A stretch of DNA of 64,000 bases from Marinobacter nanhaiticus D15-8W (GTDB taxonomy: Bacteria > Pseudomonadota > Gammaproteobacteria > Pseudomonadales > Oleiphilaceae). Below are positions 22,532-31,703 of the stretch, piece after piece (the first letter of the stretch is position 1; each line of letters opens with the position of its first letter). The stretch is from positions 2,232,001-2,296,000 of the forward strand of contig NZ_AP028878.1 in NCBI RefSeq assembly GCF_036511935.1. The letters are read 5' to 3'. A program made the translations under genes and the position numbers. Under the pieces are notes generated by a model, which made no database searches, was not told where the DNA came from, and was given only the letters and a program-made list of their open reading frames with translations.

Positions 22532-23980
22532 CTACTGGATCGTAGAGCCCACCCGTACAATCTTCATCGTATTGGTGCCACCCTGGGCGTTAACGTAATC
22601 GCCCTTGGTGACGACCACCAGGTCGCCTTCTTTGGCCACGCCACGCTCCACAAGCTCATCCACGGCTCGGGCGTTGATCGTCTCGTTGGGAAGGATTTCG
22701 GAGTCGAACGGAACAGTTTGCACACCACGGTAAAGCGCGACTTTATGCTGTGTGCTGTGATGGCGTGAAAAGGCGAAGATGGGCAGGCTCGACTTGATCC
22801 GGGACATCAGCAGCGGCGTTGCGCCTGTCTCGGTCAGGCAGATAATCGCAGCTACGCCTTCAAGGTGGTTGGCGGCATACATCGCGGAGAGGGCGATGGC
22901 TTCGTCCACCCGCTCCATACTCTCATGGATACGGTGCTTGGACTGGTGCATCGACGGCTGCTTTTCCGCACCGAGGCATATTCGCACCATGGCGTCGACC
23001 GCTTCCTTCGGATAGTCGCCCACAGCGGTTTCCGCCGAAAGCATGACGGCATCGGTATAGTCCATAACCGCGTTGGCCACGTCCGACACCTCTGCCCGTG
23101 TGGGCATGGGATTGTCGATCATGGATTCCATCATCTGCGTGGCCGTGATTACTACGCGGTCGAGGCTGCGGGCGCGGTTGATGATGTGCTTCTGTATGCC
23201 GACCAGTTCCGCATCGCCGATTTCCACCGCCAGGTCGCCCCTGGCCACCATGACCGCGTCGGAGGCCTCGATAACCGCGTCCAGCTGTTCGAGGTTGTGG
23301 GCAAGCTCTGCCCGCTCGATCTTGGCCACCAGTGCGGCATCGGATCCGGCTTCTCGCAGAAGCGCACGGGCCGTATGCATGTCATCGGCCGTGCGCACGA
23401 ACGACACCGCAACGTAATCCGCGCCAAGGGCGGCGGCAGTCTTGATATCCTGCTTGTCCTTCTCGGTCAGCGCGTCTGCGGAGAGCCCGCCACCCCGCTT
23501 ATTCAAGCCCTTATTGTTCGAGAGCGGTCCACCGATCAGCACCCGGGAACTGATGCTGTGGTCGTTGACTTCCTCGACTTCCATTTCGATGCGACCGTCA
23601 TCCAGCACCAGGATGTCACCGGGAACCACGTCCTGGATCAGTTGTTCGTAGTCTATGCCGACTCGCGTCTCATCGCCGGCCGCCTTGTCCATGGCCGCAT
23701 CGAGCACAAATGTCTGACCGGCCTGGACGGTAATCTTATTGTCCGCAAATCGGGCAATGCGGAGCTTGGGACCCTGAAGGTCGGCCAGCAAAGCGACGAA
23801 CCGGCCTTGCGACTTGGCCGTTTCCCGTACCCGGCGAGCGCGCTCGATATGGTCTTCCGCGCTGCCATGTGAGAAGTTGAGGCGGGTTACATCCACGCCC
23901 GCCGCGATAATAGCGGCGAGTGATTCCGGCGAGTCCGTGGCAGGTCCCAGCGTGGCGACAATCTTGGTGCGCCTGAGCAT
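22532..23980 (-). CDS. pyk: Pyruvate kinase
   Basis: Pyruvate kinase converts phosphoenolpyruvate and ADP to pyruvate and ATP. The 482-residue protein has the N-terminal [16 protein letters not shown], active-site [20 protein letters not shown], and [20 protein letters not shown]. It follows gapA on the same strand after about 60 bp, so gapA-pyk likely form an operon, probably HexR-controlled. Sequence and length resemble the PykA type; subtype not assigned. Confidence 0.95.
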   Translation of the reverse strand: MLRRTKIVATLGPATDSPESLAAIIAAGVDVTRLNFSHGSAEDHIERARRVRETAKSQGRFVALLADLQGPKLRIARFADNKITVQAGQTFVLDAAMDKAAGDETRVGIDYEQLIQDVVPGDILVLDDGRIEMEVEEVNDHSISSRVLIGGPLSNNKGLNKRGGGLSADALTEKDKQDIKTAAALGADYVAVSFVRTADDMHTARALLREAGSDAALVAKIERAELAHNLEQLDAVIEASDAVMVARGDLAVEIGDAELVGIQKHIINRARSLDRVVITATQMMESMIDNPMPTRAEVSDVANAVMDYTDAVMLSAETAVGDYPKEAVDAMVRICLGAEKQPSMHQSKHRIHESMERVDEAIALSAMYAANHLEGVAAIICLTETGATPLLMSRIKSSLPIFAFSRHHSTQHKVALYRGVQTVPFDSEILPNETINARAVDELVERGVAKEGDLVVVTKGDYVNAQGGTNTMKIVRVGSTIQ

Positions 23981-24039
23981 TTAATGTCCTCTGGTTATCA
24001 TGGGTGGTGCTTTGCGTCCGTGATGGGCCGTCGCCCGAT

Positions 24040-25047
24040 CTACTTCTTGCGGGCTGCGACCAGTGCACGGGTATTGTCGAGCATCCTGTTGGAGAAGCCC
24101 CACTCATTGTCGTACCAGGCCATGACTTTCACATGACGACCCAGCGCCCGGGTGTGGTTGGCATCGAAGATGCTCGATAGGGCGGAGTGGTTGTAGTCGA
24201 TGCTGACCAGTTTCTCTTCACTATAGCCCAGAATCGGGTTCTTCTCTGCGGCATCGCGGACCAGGGCATTGATCTCGTCGGTGGTGGTGTCGCGGTTGGC
24301 GATGAAGCTCAGATCTACCAGTGAGACGTTGATCGTCGGCACGCGGACTGCCAGGCCATCGAGCTTGCCATCGAGATCGGGCAGGACCTTGCCGATCGCT
24401 GCGGCAGCGCCGGTCTTGGTCGGAATCATGGATTGGGTGGCAGACCGGGCACGGTAGATGTCCTTGTGGTAGACATCGCTGAGCTTCTGGTCGTTGGTGT
24501 AGGAGTGGATTGTGGTCATCAGGCCACTTTCGATACCCACGCCATCGTGGATCGCCTTCACCACCGGTGCCAGGCAGTTGGTGGTACAGGATGCGTTGGA
24601 AATAATTTGGTGGCCGGCGGTCAGCACGTCATGGTTGACGCCGTAGACGATCATTGCGTCGGCGTCGCCGGAGGGCGCGGAGATGATTACGCTGTCCGCA
24701 CCGGCACGGATATGGGCCGCAGCGGCATCACGTGAGGTGAAAATGCCCGTGCACTCGAGCACGACGTCAACGTGATAGTCTTTCCAGGGGAGTTTCTCAG
24801 GATCGCGCTCTGCAGTAATGGCGATGCGGTCGCCATTAACGGAAAGAGATTCGGAGTCATGACTGACAACACCGCCGAAACGCCCGTGCACACTGTCATA
24901 CTTAAGCAGGTGGGCGTTGGTTTCGGCATCGCCCAGATCGTTGATGGCGACAACCTGCATATCCTTGCGGTAGTCGTTCTCATAAAGGGCGCGCAATACG
25001 TTGCGGCCGATACGCCCAAAACCGTTGATAGCGATGCGAGTAGTCAT
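24040..25047 (-). CDS. gapA: Glyceraldehyde-3-phosphate dehydrogenase, type I
   Basis: This enzyme oxidises glyceraldehyde-3-phosphate to 1,3-bisphosphoglycerate. The 335-residue protein has the Rossmann motif [14 protein letters not shown], catalytic Cys154 in [12 protein letters not shown] and the substrate-binding HSYTNDQKL and [12 protein letters not shown]. Asp37 in AINDL suggests NAD use. It is divergent from edd with a 379-bp shared control region carrying one HexR-like operator, as in the Pseudomonas edd/gap-1 region. Confidence 0.96.
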   Translation of the reverse strand: MTTRIAINGFGRIGRNVLRALYENDYRKDMQVVAINDLGDAETNAHLLKYDSVHGRFGGVVSHDSESLSVNGDRIAITAERDPEKLPWKDYHVDVVLECTGIFTSRDAAAAHIRAGADSVIISAPSGDADAMIVYGVNHDVLTAGHQIISNASCTTNCLAPVVKAIHDGVGIESGLMTTIHSYTNDQKLSDVYHKDIYRARSATQSMIPTKTGAAAAIGKVLPDLDGKLDGLAVRVPTINVSLVDLSFIANRDTTTDEINALVRDAAEKNPILGYSEEKLVSIDYNHSALSSIFDANHTRALGRHVKVMAWYDNEWGFSNRMLDNTRALVAARKK

Positions 25048-25213
25048 GTCAGGCCTCCGCGGACTCTGTTTGTTGTGGAGCCTCCGGTTAGCGCTTTGAT
25101 CGTCTCCCGTTGCCTCTAAGGCAAGGCGATCAAGACGTTAATCAGAAGCTCCTAGTTACGTCAGCGGCCTGAGCAAGCGGGCCAGCGCCTGCCAGGTCGG
25201 GAAATCAGTATGA

Positions 25214-25229
25214 TGTAGTAAACATAACA
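25214..25229 (+). promoter_or_regulatory. HexR-like operator between gapA and edd
   Basis: TGTAGTAAACATAACA shares the TGTAGTAA half and the trailing CA with the two hexR-zwf sites. It lies in the divergent region serving gapA-pyk and edd-glk. Confidence 0.58.
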
Positions 25230-25307
25230 AAATACATTCGGTCTATATAGATTATTTCGTGAAAAAGACAAAAAAGTTACGTAGGATTACGGCCATTAAA
25301 GCTGTAA

Positions 25308-25325
25308 TTGACCGAAAATGGTCAA
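25308..25325. promoter_or_regulatory. Inverted repeat TTGACC-N6-GGTCAA upstream of edd
   Basis: A perfect 6-bp inverted repeat with a 6-bp AT-rich spacer lies about 100 bp before edd. It is operator-like and unrelated to the HexR motif. The factor is unknown. Confidence 0.4.
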
Positions 25326-25426
25326 AATCTAGACAGCCGTGAGCGCCGGGCGTTCCCAGTAGGCGGACCGGGCCATCAGAGATCCGGTCAACGGGGATGA
25401 AACGGCGATGATTTTAGGAGAGAGAC

Positions 25427-27247
25427 ATGCATCCGATCGTGGAAAAAGTAACCCAGCGGATTATCGACCGCAGCCGGGCTGATCGTGAGGACTACCTTCA
25501 GCGCATGGCGCAGTTGGGGGAGCAGTCACCCCAGCGCGGTACGCTGTCATGCGGTAACCTGGCTCACGGTTTTGCGGCCTGCGGCAAGTCCGACAAGAAC
25601 ACCCTGAAGTTTATGAACCAGGCGAACGTCGCCATTGTCTCCGCCTACAACGATATGCTTTCGGCCCACCAGCCTTACCACCGATTCCCGGATGTTATTC
25701 GCGAAGCGGCCCATGGTATGGGCTCCGTGGCGCAGTTTGCCGGTGGTACCCCCGCTATGTGCGACGGAGTGACCCAGGGCCAGCCGGGTATGGAGTTGAG
25801 TCTGTTCTCCCGCGATGTCATCGCCATGAGCACAGCCGTGGCCCTGAGCCACAACATGTTCGACGCGACGCTGCTACTCGGTATCTGCGACAAGATCGTT
25901 CCGGGCCTGCTCATCGGGGCGCTGAGCTATGGTTACCTGCCCACGGTGTTGGTCCCGGCGGGACCGATGCCCTCAGGTCTTCCTAACAAGGAAAAGCAGC
26001 GCATCCGTCAACTCTATGCCGAGGGCAAGGTGGGCAAGGACGAATTGCTCGAAGCCGAGAGCAAGTCCTACCATAGCCCCGGCACCTGTACCTTCTATGG
26101 AACCGCAAATAGCAACCAGTTGCTGGTCGAGGTCATGGGTCTGCACATTCCGGGTTCGGCCTTTATCCATCCGAACACCGACCTGCGGGACACCCTTACC
26201 CGGGAGGCAACGGAGCAGGTCATCCGCCTTTCCAGACCCAACGGCGGTAAACTTGGACTCGCGGATATGGTTGACGAGAAAAGCATCGTCAACGCCCTGG
26301 TCGCGTTACTGGTCACCGGCGGTTCCACCAACCACACGATGCACTGGATTGCCATCGCGAAGGCAGCAGGTATCACCATCGACTGGAATGACTATTCCGA
26401 GCTGTCTTCGGCAGTGCCGTCCATGACCCGTATCTACCCGAACGGCCAGGAAGATGTGAATGCGTTCCACGATGCTGGCGGAACGCCTTTCCTGATCCGT
26501 GAACTCCTGGAGCATGGTTATCTGCACGAAGATGTCGAGACGGTCGTGGGTCGAGGTCTTGATCGCTACACCCGCATGCCATCGCTTGAGAACGAGAAAC
26601 TCGTGTGGACGCCTGCGGCCAAAGAGTCCGGGAACCCGGAAGTGCTCAGTTCGGCCAGCGATCCGTTTGCGCAGGGTGGTGGCCTCAGAGTCCTGGACGG
26701 GAATTTGGGACGAGGCGTGATCAAGGTATCCGCGGTCAAGGAGGATCGTCATGTGATCCGCGCGCCAGCGGTGATCTTCGACGACCAGAACGACCTCGCC
26801 AAGGCGTTCGATGCCGGTGACCTGGATAAGGACTGCGTGGTGGTTGTCCGCTTCCAGGGACCGAAGGCCAATGGCATGCCGGAGCTGCACAAATTAACGC
26901 CGTATCTGGGAGTACTGCAGGATCGCGGGTTCAAGGTGGCCTTGGTTACCGATGGCCGAATGTCCGGTGCATCCGGTAAGGTGCCCGCAGCCATTCACGT
27001 CTATCCCGAGGCACTGGACGGCGGTCCGCTTTCCAAGGTCAAGGCGGGCGATATGATCTGTGTGGATGCCACCAGGGGCCGGCTCGACATCGAGGTCCCC
27101 GATAACGAATTGGCTTCCCGCGAGCAGGCGCAAGTTGACCTGTCACGGGTGCACACCGGCTTCGGCCGTGAACTGTTTGGTTGGCTTCGCCGTTCTGCCG
27201 GGACGCCGGAGGAGGGCGCCAGCTTTTTCTGGAATCACGATGCATGA
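25427..27247 (+). CDS. edd: 6-phosphogluconate dehydratase
   Basis: Edd dehydrates 6-phosphogluconate to KDPG using an iron-sulfur cluster. The 606-residue protein shows family motifs [33 protein letters not shown] with cluster cysteine, [11 protein letters not shown] and [22 protein letters not shown] 25427 follows AGGAGAGAG. It overlaps glk by an ATGA junction, indicating translational coupling. Confidence 0.97.
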   Translation: MHPIVEKVTQRIIDRSRADREDYLQRMAQLGEQSPQRGTLSCGNLAHGFAACGKSDKNTLKFMNQANVAIVSAYNDMLSAHQPYHRFPDVIREAAHGMGSVAQFAGGTPAMCDGVTQGQPGMELSLFSRDVIAMSTAVALSHNMFDATLLLGICDKIVPGLLIGALSYGYLPTVLVPAGPMPSGLPNKEKQRIRQLYAEGKVGKDELLEAESKSYHSPGTCTFYGTANSNQLLVEVMGLHIPGSAFIHPNTDLRDTLTREATEQVIRLSRPNGGKLGLADMVDEKSIVNALVALLVTGGSTNHTMHWIAIAKAAGITIDWNDYSELSSAVPSMTRIYPNGQEDVNAFHDAGGTPFLIRELLEHGYLHEDVETVVGRGLDRYTRMPSLENEKLVWTPAAKESGNPEVLSSASDPFAQGGGLRVLDGNLGRGVIKVSAVKEDRHVIRAPAVIFDDQNDLAKAFDAGDLDKDCVVVVRFQGPKANGMPELHKLTPYLGVLQDRGFKVALVTDGRMSGASGKVPAAIHVYPEALDGGPLSKVKAGDMICVDATRGRLDIEVPDNELASREQAQVDLSRVHTGFGRELFGWLRRSAGTPEEGASFFWNHDA

Positions 27248-28248
27248 CTGATCGAGCGAGTATGACTGACCAAGCGGCGGTAGAGCTGGTCGGCGATATC
27301 GGCGGTACCAATGCCCGCTTTGCGCTGACCCGGGAAGGTGACGTGCATTTGCACGCCATTGAGGTTCTCCCCTGTGGCGAGTTCGACAACCTGGACAGTG
27401 CCATCAAGGCATATATGCAGAAAGTCGGCATCGACCGGGTCAAGGACGTTTGCCTCGCGGTAGCCGGACCGGTGCCTTCGGCCAAGGATCCGGATGCGCA
27501 ATTCCGCATGACCAACAACCACTGGCGTTTCGGTCTGCAGGCTATTCGCGAGCAATTCGAGCTTCGCTCGTTCAAGTTGATCAACGACTTCACGGCGATG
27601 GCCCTTGGGGTCCCCAACGTAGCTCAGGATCAATTGATCCATGTCTGTGGTGGCCCTGGCGATGAAAATCGCGCGAAACTGGTTATTGGTCCGGGTACAG
27701 GTCTTGGTGTATCGGGACTTGTTCCCATCCATGACGGCTGGGTTCCGCTGATGACGGAAGGGGGGCACGTGGATTTTGCGCCCACCGACGAGACTGAAAT
27801 CAGGATTCTCCAGATCCTCAAGGCGCGTTTTGGTCGGGTTTCTGTCGAGCGCATTCTGTGTGGCCAGGGTATCCTGAACCTCTACCAGGCCCATGCGGAA
27901 ATCCAGGGTGTTTCAGCACCACTCGACGCGCCGGAGAAGATTACGACGGCTGCGATAAAAGACGGTGATGCGCTGGCCCGGCATACACTGCGGCACTTCT
28001 GCGAGATATTGGGTCGCACGGCCGGAAACGCCGCGTTGACCGTCGGCAGCCTGGGTGGTGTCTACCTGTGCGGTGGCATCCTGCCTAAGTTCCTCGAGTT
28101 CTTTCTGGAGAGCCCCTTCCAGGCTGCGTTCGAAGACAAGGGCCGCATGCGCCCTCTCATGGAAGCGACACCGGTACACATCGTTATGGAACCCTATACT
28201 GGCCTGCTTGGTGCCGCAGAGGCCCTACGTAACCGGGAAGTGGAGTGA
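27244..28248 (+). CDS. glk: Glucokinase
   Basis: Glk phosphorylates cytosolic glucose with ATP, the entry step for glucose released from maltodextrins. The 334-residue protein has the phosphate-1 motif [14 protein letters not shown] near the N-terminus, [16 protein letters not shown] with the catalytic Asp, and [11 protein letters not shown]. The start ATG 27244 overlaps the edd stop (ATGA); an ATG at 27262 is an alternative. This is the proteobacterial glucokinase family rather than ROK. Confidence 0.95.
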   Translation: MTDRASMTDQAAVELVGDIGGTNARFALTREGDVHLHAIEVLPCGEFDNLDSAIKAYMQKVGIDRVKDVCLAVAGPVPSAKDPDAQFRMTNNHWRFGLQAIREQFELRSFKLINDFTAMALGVPNVAQDQLIHVCGGPGDENRAKLVIGPGTGLGVSGLVPIHDGWVPLMTEGGHVDFAPTDETEIRILQILKARFGRVSVERILCGQGILNLYQAHAEIQGVSAPLDAPEKITTAAIKDGDALARHTLRHFCEILGRTAGNAALTVGSLGGVYLCGGILPKFLEFFLESPFQAAFEDKGRMRPLMEATPVHIVMEPYTGLLGAAEALRNREVE

Positions 28249-28383
28249 GCCGGTTCAAGGTGGCCCCAATCTGCTGTCGTTGCGTACCCACTACCGCTAA
28301 CTGATTGTGTCGGACCAGCCAATCTGCTTTCATTGGCGGTCGTCTTGGACGCACTGATGGCAGATAAACAGGTGGTGGACAGA

Positions 28384-28944
28384 ATGAGGGTTGCAGTCTT
28401 TTGTGGTTCCAGTTCCGGCAACGATCCGATTTTCGCTGAACAGGCGAGGGCAATGGGAAAAGCGATCGCCGAGGCGGGGCATAGCCTGGTTTTCGGAGGC
28501 GGCAAAGTGGGTCTCATGGGGATCCTGGCGGATTCGGTGCTCGAGCACGGTGGCGAAGTCATCGGAGTGATCCCGCATATGCTCAAGGAGCGCGAAGTGG
28601 CCCATGCCGGCATCACAGAGTTGTTTGTGGTCGACGACATGCATCAGCGCAAGGCAAAGATGAATTCACTGGCAAAAGCTTTCATTGCCATGCCGGGTGG
28701 TCCGGGTACCCTTGAAGAGATCTTCGAAGTGTGGACCTGGGCGCAGTTGGGCTATCACGAGAAGCCCTGCGCTTTCTTAAATGTAGCGGGTTATTACGAT
28801 CCGCTGTTCAGCTTCCTCGATAACATGCGCGAGAACGGCTTCCTGAAGGATGTCTATCGCGACATGCTGATCGTCGACGACGATCCCAGCCGTATACTGG
28901 CCCGGTTTGAGGATTACGCCTCGCCCCAGGCCAAGTGGCGATGA
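28384..28944 (+). CDS. LOG-family nucleotide 5'-monophosphate phosphoribohydrolase
   Basis: Proteins of this family hydrolyse nucleoside or cytokinin riboside 5'-monophosphates to base and ribose-5-phosphate; the physiological role in bacteria is often unclear. The 186-residue protein has the Rossmann start MRVAVFCGSSSGND, LVFGGGKVGLMG and the signature MPGGPGTLEEIFE. ATG 28384 follows AGGTGG; ATG 28357 and TTG 28333 are longer alternatives. It is not obviously part of an operon; a GC-rich hairpin without a T-run follows at 28956-28973. Confidence 0.88.
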   Translation: MRVAVFCGSSSGNDPIFAEQARAMGKAIAEAGHSLVFGGGKVGLMGILADSVLEHGGEVIGVIPHMLKEREVAHAGITELFVVDDMHQRKAKMNSLAKAFIAMPGGPGTLEEIFEVWTWAQLGYHEKPCAFLNVAGYYDPLFSFLDNMRENGFLKDVYRDMLIVDDDPSRILARFEDYASPQAKWR

Positions 28945-28979
28945 AGAGTTTATCCGCCGGCCCCCGGGCCGGCGTCATC

Positions 28980-30230
28980 CTATAGGCTCGTGGGCTTGTT
29001 GGCAGCGCGACGCTCTTCCTGCCATTCTTCCAGGGTCTTCGCGGCGGAATTTCCATCCAGCGTATCGACAATCTCAAAGTAGTCCGCGCCCAGCGGATCC
29101 TTCATGACTTCTTCGCGGGGCTTGCTCTTGACCACATAGACGGTCTGTACGTTCTGGTGATCAAAGGCCCGCCATTCCTGCTCATCCTTGAGAAGACTAT
29201 AGCGATAGCCCTCCAGGGCACGGATAACGGCTGACGTGTTGAAAGTGCCGGCACGTTCAACGGCTTCCTTGTATTGGTAGAGGATGCTGTAGGCTGAAGC
29301 TGCGGCTGATGACGGACGCATCTCGTAGCGGCTGACGAAGTCTTCCACGAACTGTATGCCGCGCGGATAGTTGTATTTATAGGGCACTTCCCACACCCAG
29401 GGTGCGCCGCCAATGACACCTTCCATGATCGTGGGGCCAACATCCTGCGCCATGCCCAGCGTGATATTGGGAACGACCACCTGCATCTTGTCCTTGATTC
29501 CCATTTCGTAGGCCATACTCAAGGCGCGAACCATATCATCGCCGAAAAGCACCATCACCAGTACGTCGGCATCGCTGGCCTCAGCTGATTCAAGCGCACT
29601 GCGAAAGTCGGAGATATAGGCGCGGGGGAAGGGCGTCTTGACGCCGGGATGGGCTTGCTTGTCCATCGTGTCGGTGAAGCGACGCATGGAATCTTCGGTG
29701 GACCAGCCCCAAGTGTAGTCAGCGGTGATGTAATAGAATTTCTGACCGGCGTATTGGGAGGCCAGGTACTTACTGATGGCCTTGGCCGCCATCCAGGCAT
29801 TGTACGGCTCGCGGAACATGTGCGTATGACCGGCACTACCCGTAGTGGCGTTGGAGTAGGTCAGGGTGCCGAAATAGAGGCGGTCACGCTGGCGGGCAGC
29901 TTCACCCGATGAGATGGCCACCGCACTGGAGACACCGCCAAAGACCATCTTGGCGTCATACTTATCGATCATCTCGGCGGTGTTGGCGGCGCCCTGTTTG
30001 GGGTCGCTGCTGTTGTTGCGAATGACCAGTTCGATGGGCTCGCCCATGATCCCGCCGGCCTGGTTGATTTCCTCCATGGCCATGAACGCGCCGAGCCGTT
30101 CCTGCAGGCCCTGGTCCTTGTAACGTCCGGTTTGTGGGTAGTTAAAGCCGATATTGACAGCGGCGGCAGCCTGCATGGCGCAGACGAAGGTAAGCATCAG
30201 GCTGGCCAATGCCAGTCGCGCGAATGACAT
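28980..30230 (-). CDS. Orphan periplasmic binding protein, branched-chain amino acid / urea type
   Basis: A 416-residue periplasmic type I binding protein (Peripla_BP_6 family). It has a signal peptide ending MQAAAA-VNIGF and family features NYPQTGRYKDQGLQERLGAF, AGGIMGEPIELVIRN and YDAKMVFGGVSSAVA. Relatives bind leucine-type amino acids, amides or urea. No permease or ATPase gene is next to it, so it may feed a transporter encoded elsewhere or act as a sensor partner. The start ATG 30230 follows AGGGAG, which touches a very stable leader hairpin. Ligand not predictable. Confidence 0.85.
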   Translation of the reverse strand: MSFARLALASLMLTFVCAMQAAAAVNIGFNYPQTGRYKDQGLQERLGAFMAMEEINQAGGIMGEPIELVIRNNSSDPKQGAANTAEMIDKYDAKMVFGGVSSAVAISSGEAARQRDRLYFGTLTYSNATTGSAGHTHMFREPYNAWMAAKAISKYLASQYAGQKFYYITADYTWGWSTEDSMRRFTDTMDKQAHPGVKTPFPRAYISDFRSALESAEASDADVLVMVLFGDDMVRALSMAYEMGIKDKMQVVVPNITLGMAQDVGPTIMEGVIGGAPWVWEVPYKYNYPRGIQFVEDFVSRYEMRPSSAAASAYSILYQYKEAVERAGTFNTSAVIRALEGYRYSLLKDEQEWRAFDHQNVQTVYVVKSKPREEVMKDPLGADYFEIVDTLDGNSAAKTLEEWQEERRAANKPTSL

Positions 30231-30246
30231 GATGTGTAATCTCCCT

Positions 30247-30283
30247 GGCCCGGGACGCCGGCCCTGCTCCGGCGTCCCGGGCC
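30247..30283 (-). other. Very stable hairpin in the leader of the orphan binding-protein gene
   Basis: GGCCCGGGACGCCGG (30247-30261) and its exact complement (30269-30283) form a 15-bp stem with a 7-nt loop. On the mRNA strand the ribosome site AGGGAG follows within a base or so, and AACAACAA (30285-30292) precedes it. On the + strand a T-rich stretch follows, resembling a terminator, but no + strand gene ends nearby. Confidence 0.7.
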
Positions 30284-30296
30284 CTTGTTGTTTTTG

Positions 30297-30330
30297 GAAA
30301 TGGGTAGCCGTTGTTTTTCGAAACGGGTAG
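30297..30330. repeat. Direct repeat GAAAYGGGTAG
   Basis: GAAATGGGTAG (30297-30307) and GAAACGGGTAG (30320-30330) are repeated with a 23-bp period, about two helical turns, upstream of the binding-protein gene. This could be a binding site for an activator acting there. Confidence 0.4.
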
Positions 30331-30501
30331 TTTCAGTACCTTTCTGAGTCTGGTCCGGGGGTGAGGGCGGCACAATGGTACTTAGGTCAAAACTTAGGCA
30401 GAAATTGTAGTGGTGGGTAACGGGTTGTAAGCGAGTGGTCGGGGGTTGTTCGCCACGGGTTGCTATCCCTAAACTGCAGAAAACGGCGCAGGAGGTGGCA
30501 A

Positions 30502-31698
30502 ATGGATTTCACGACCTACGAAAGGCAGCTCCGGGAAGTTCTCACCGAGCGTGAAACCGCTTTCAGTGATGCCGAATATACCCGGCGCTGCCAGGCGCTG
30601 GATCGCCGGCTGGAACAGGCTGGCCTGGATGCGCTGTTGATCACCCAGCCAGCGGATATCTATTACCTGACCGGCTACAACACCTTTGAAGTTTCTGTCC
30701 ATACGGCTTTGGCTTATTCGCCCGGGCTCGCGGTTCTCCAGGTTCCCTCCATAGAAACCGGCCCAGCCGTCGCCACCGCACGCTGCGACAGCATCCTCGG
30801 CTATCGCTGGGAAGATCCACGAGAAGTACTCGATCCGCTGGCGGATGTCCTGTCGGGTATGGGGCGTCGCGTCGGCCTCGACTATTGGGGGGGCGGCTTA
30901 CGGAGCGGGATTGTGTCCGGTCTGAAGCAGCGTCTTTCAGGGCATCAATGGCTCGACGGCTCGGGGTTGCTGGGGCTTATTCGTCGCGTTAAGTCGGGTG
31001 AGGAGTTGGTGTGTCTCGCGCAGTCGGCGCGGATCACGGAGGCGGGTATTCGAGGTGCCCGTGAGGCGGTGGCCGCCGGAACGACCGACAGTGAAGTGGC
31101 TGCCGCGGCCGCAAACGCCTTGCATGGTGCCGGTAGCGAGTTCATGAGCATGCAGCCGATCGTCGTCGCGGGTACTCGCAGCAGCATCATACACACGAAC
31201 CATCGGCGTTTTCCTATCCAGGCGGGGGACTCCGTGTTTCTTGAGCTGGGTTCGGCATACCAGCGTTATACGGCGCCGATGATGCATACGGTTGTCGCCG
31301 GCAACCAGCCCGCTGATCCAAATATGCTGAAATGGGCTGACAACTGCCGGCGGATCTACGAGACGCTGATCGACGCCATGGTGCCGGGAAATACGTTTGA
31401 AGAAGCAGCCCGGCATGCAGCGAGTGCCTGGGAGGATCAGGTTGACGAGGCCTTTTTCTCGGGCGTCTACGGCTACACCGTGGGCGCGCAGTTCCCACCG
31501 TCCTGGGTTGAGGGCTCGGGCTTTATCGCACGTGGCCAAACGGACCGGTTTGAGGAGAATATGGTCTTTCATCTTCCCCTGTGTTTTCGTCTTCCCGGCA
31601 AGTGGGGGATGGCCTTTAGCGAGACGGTCCGGGTTTCGGCCGAAGGCGCCCAGCCGCTGACGGGCAACCTTTGGCAGCTCGACGTGGTGGGGCGGTAA
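30502..31698 (+). CDS. M24-family (creatinase / ectoine-hydrolase-like) protein with lost metal ligands
   Basis: The 398-residue protein has a creatinase N-domain (DALLITQPADIYYLTGYNTF) and a pita-bread C-domain. Normal M24 peptidases use Asp, Asp, His, Glu, Glu to bind two metals. Here the first Asp is Glu248 (FLELGS), the second is Pro259 (YTAPMM), the His motif reads GYTVG and the first Glu motif reads HLPLCF; only the last Glu (SETVRV) remains. This pattern resembles metal-independent amidinohydrolase-type members such as creatinase or ectoine hydrolase DoeA, from memory. ATG 30502 follows AGGAGGTGG. It ends 5 bp from the convergent glpD. Substrate unknown. Confidence 0.75.
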   Translation: MDFTTYERQLREVLTERETAFSDAEYTRRCQALDRRLEQAGLDALLITQPADIYYLTGYNTFEVSVHTALAYSPGLAVLQVPSIETGPAVATARCDSILGYRWEDPREVLDPLADVLSGMGRRVGLDYWGGGLRSGIVSGLKQRLSGHQWLDGSGLLGLIRRVKSGEELVCLAQSARITEAGIRGAREAVAAGTTDSEVAAAAANALHGAGSEFMSMQPIVVAGTRSSIIHTNHRRFPIQAGDSVFLELGSAYQRYTAPMMHTVVAGNQPADPNMLKWADNCRRIYETLIDAMVPGNTFEEAARHAASAWEDQVDEAFFSGVYGYTVGAQFPPSWVEGSGFIARGQTDRFEENMVFHLPLCFRLPGKWGMAFSETVRVSAEGAQPLTGNLWQLDVVGR

Positions 31699-31703
31699 GC
31701 CGG

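Noticed and set aside
22865..23872. Long open frame antisense to pyruvate kinase
   Set aside because: It mirrors the codon pattern of pyk on the other strand, has no recognisable motif or ribosome site, and is a typical shadow in GC-rich DNA.
28956..28973. GC-rich hairpin between the LOG gene and the binding-protein gene as a terminator
   Set aside because: The stem is clear, but no T-run follows on either strand, so termination is not supported.
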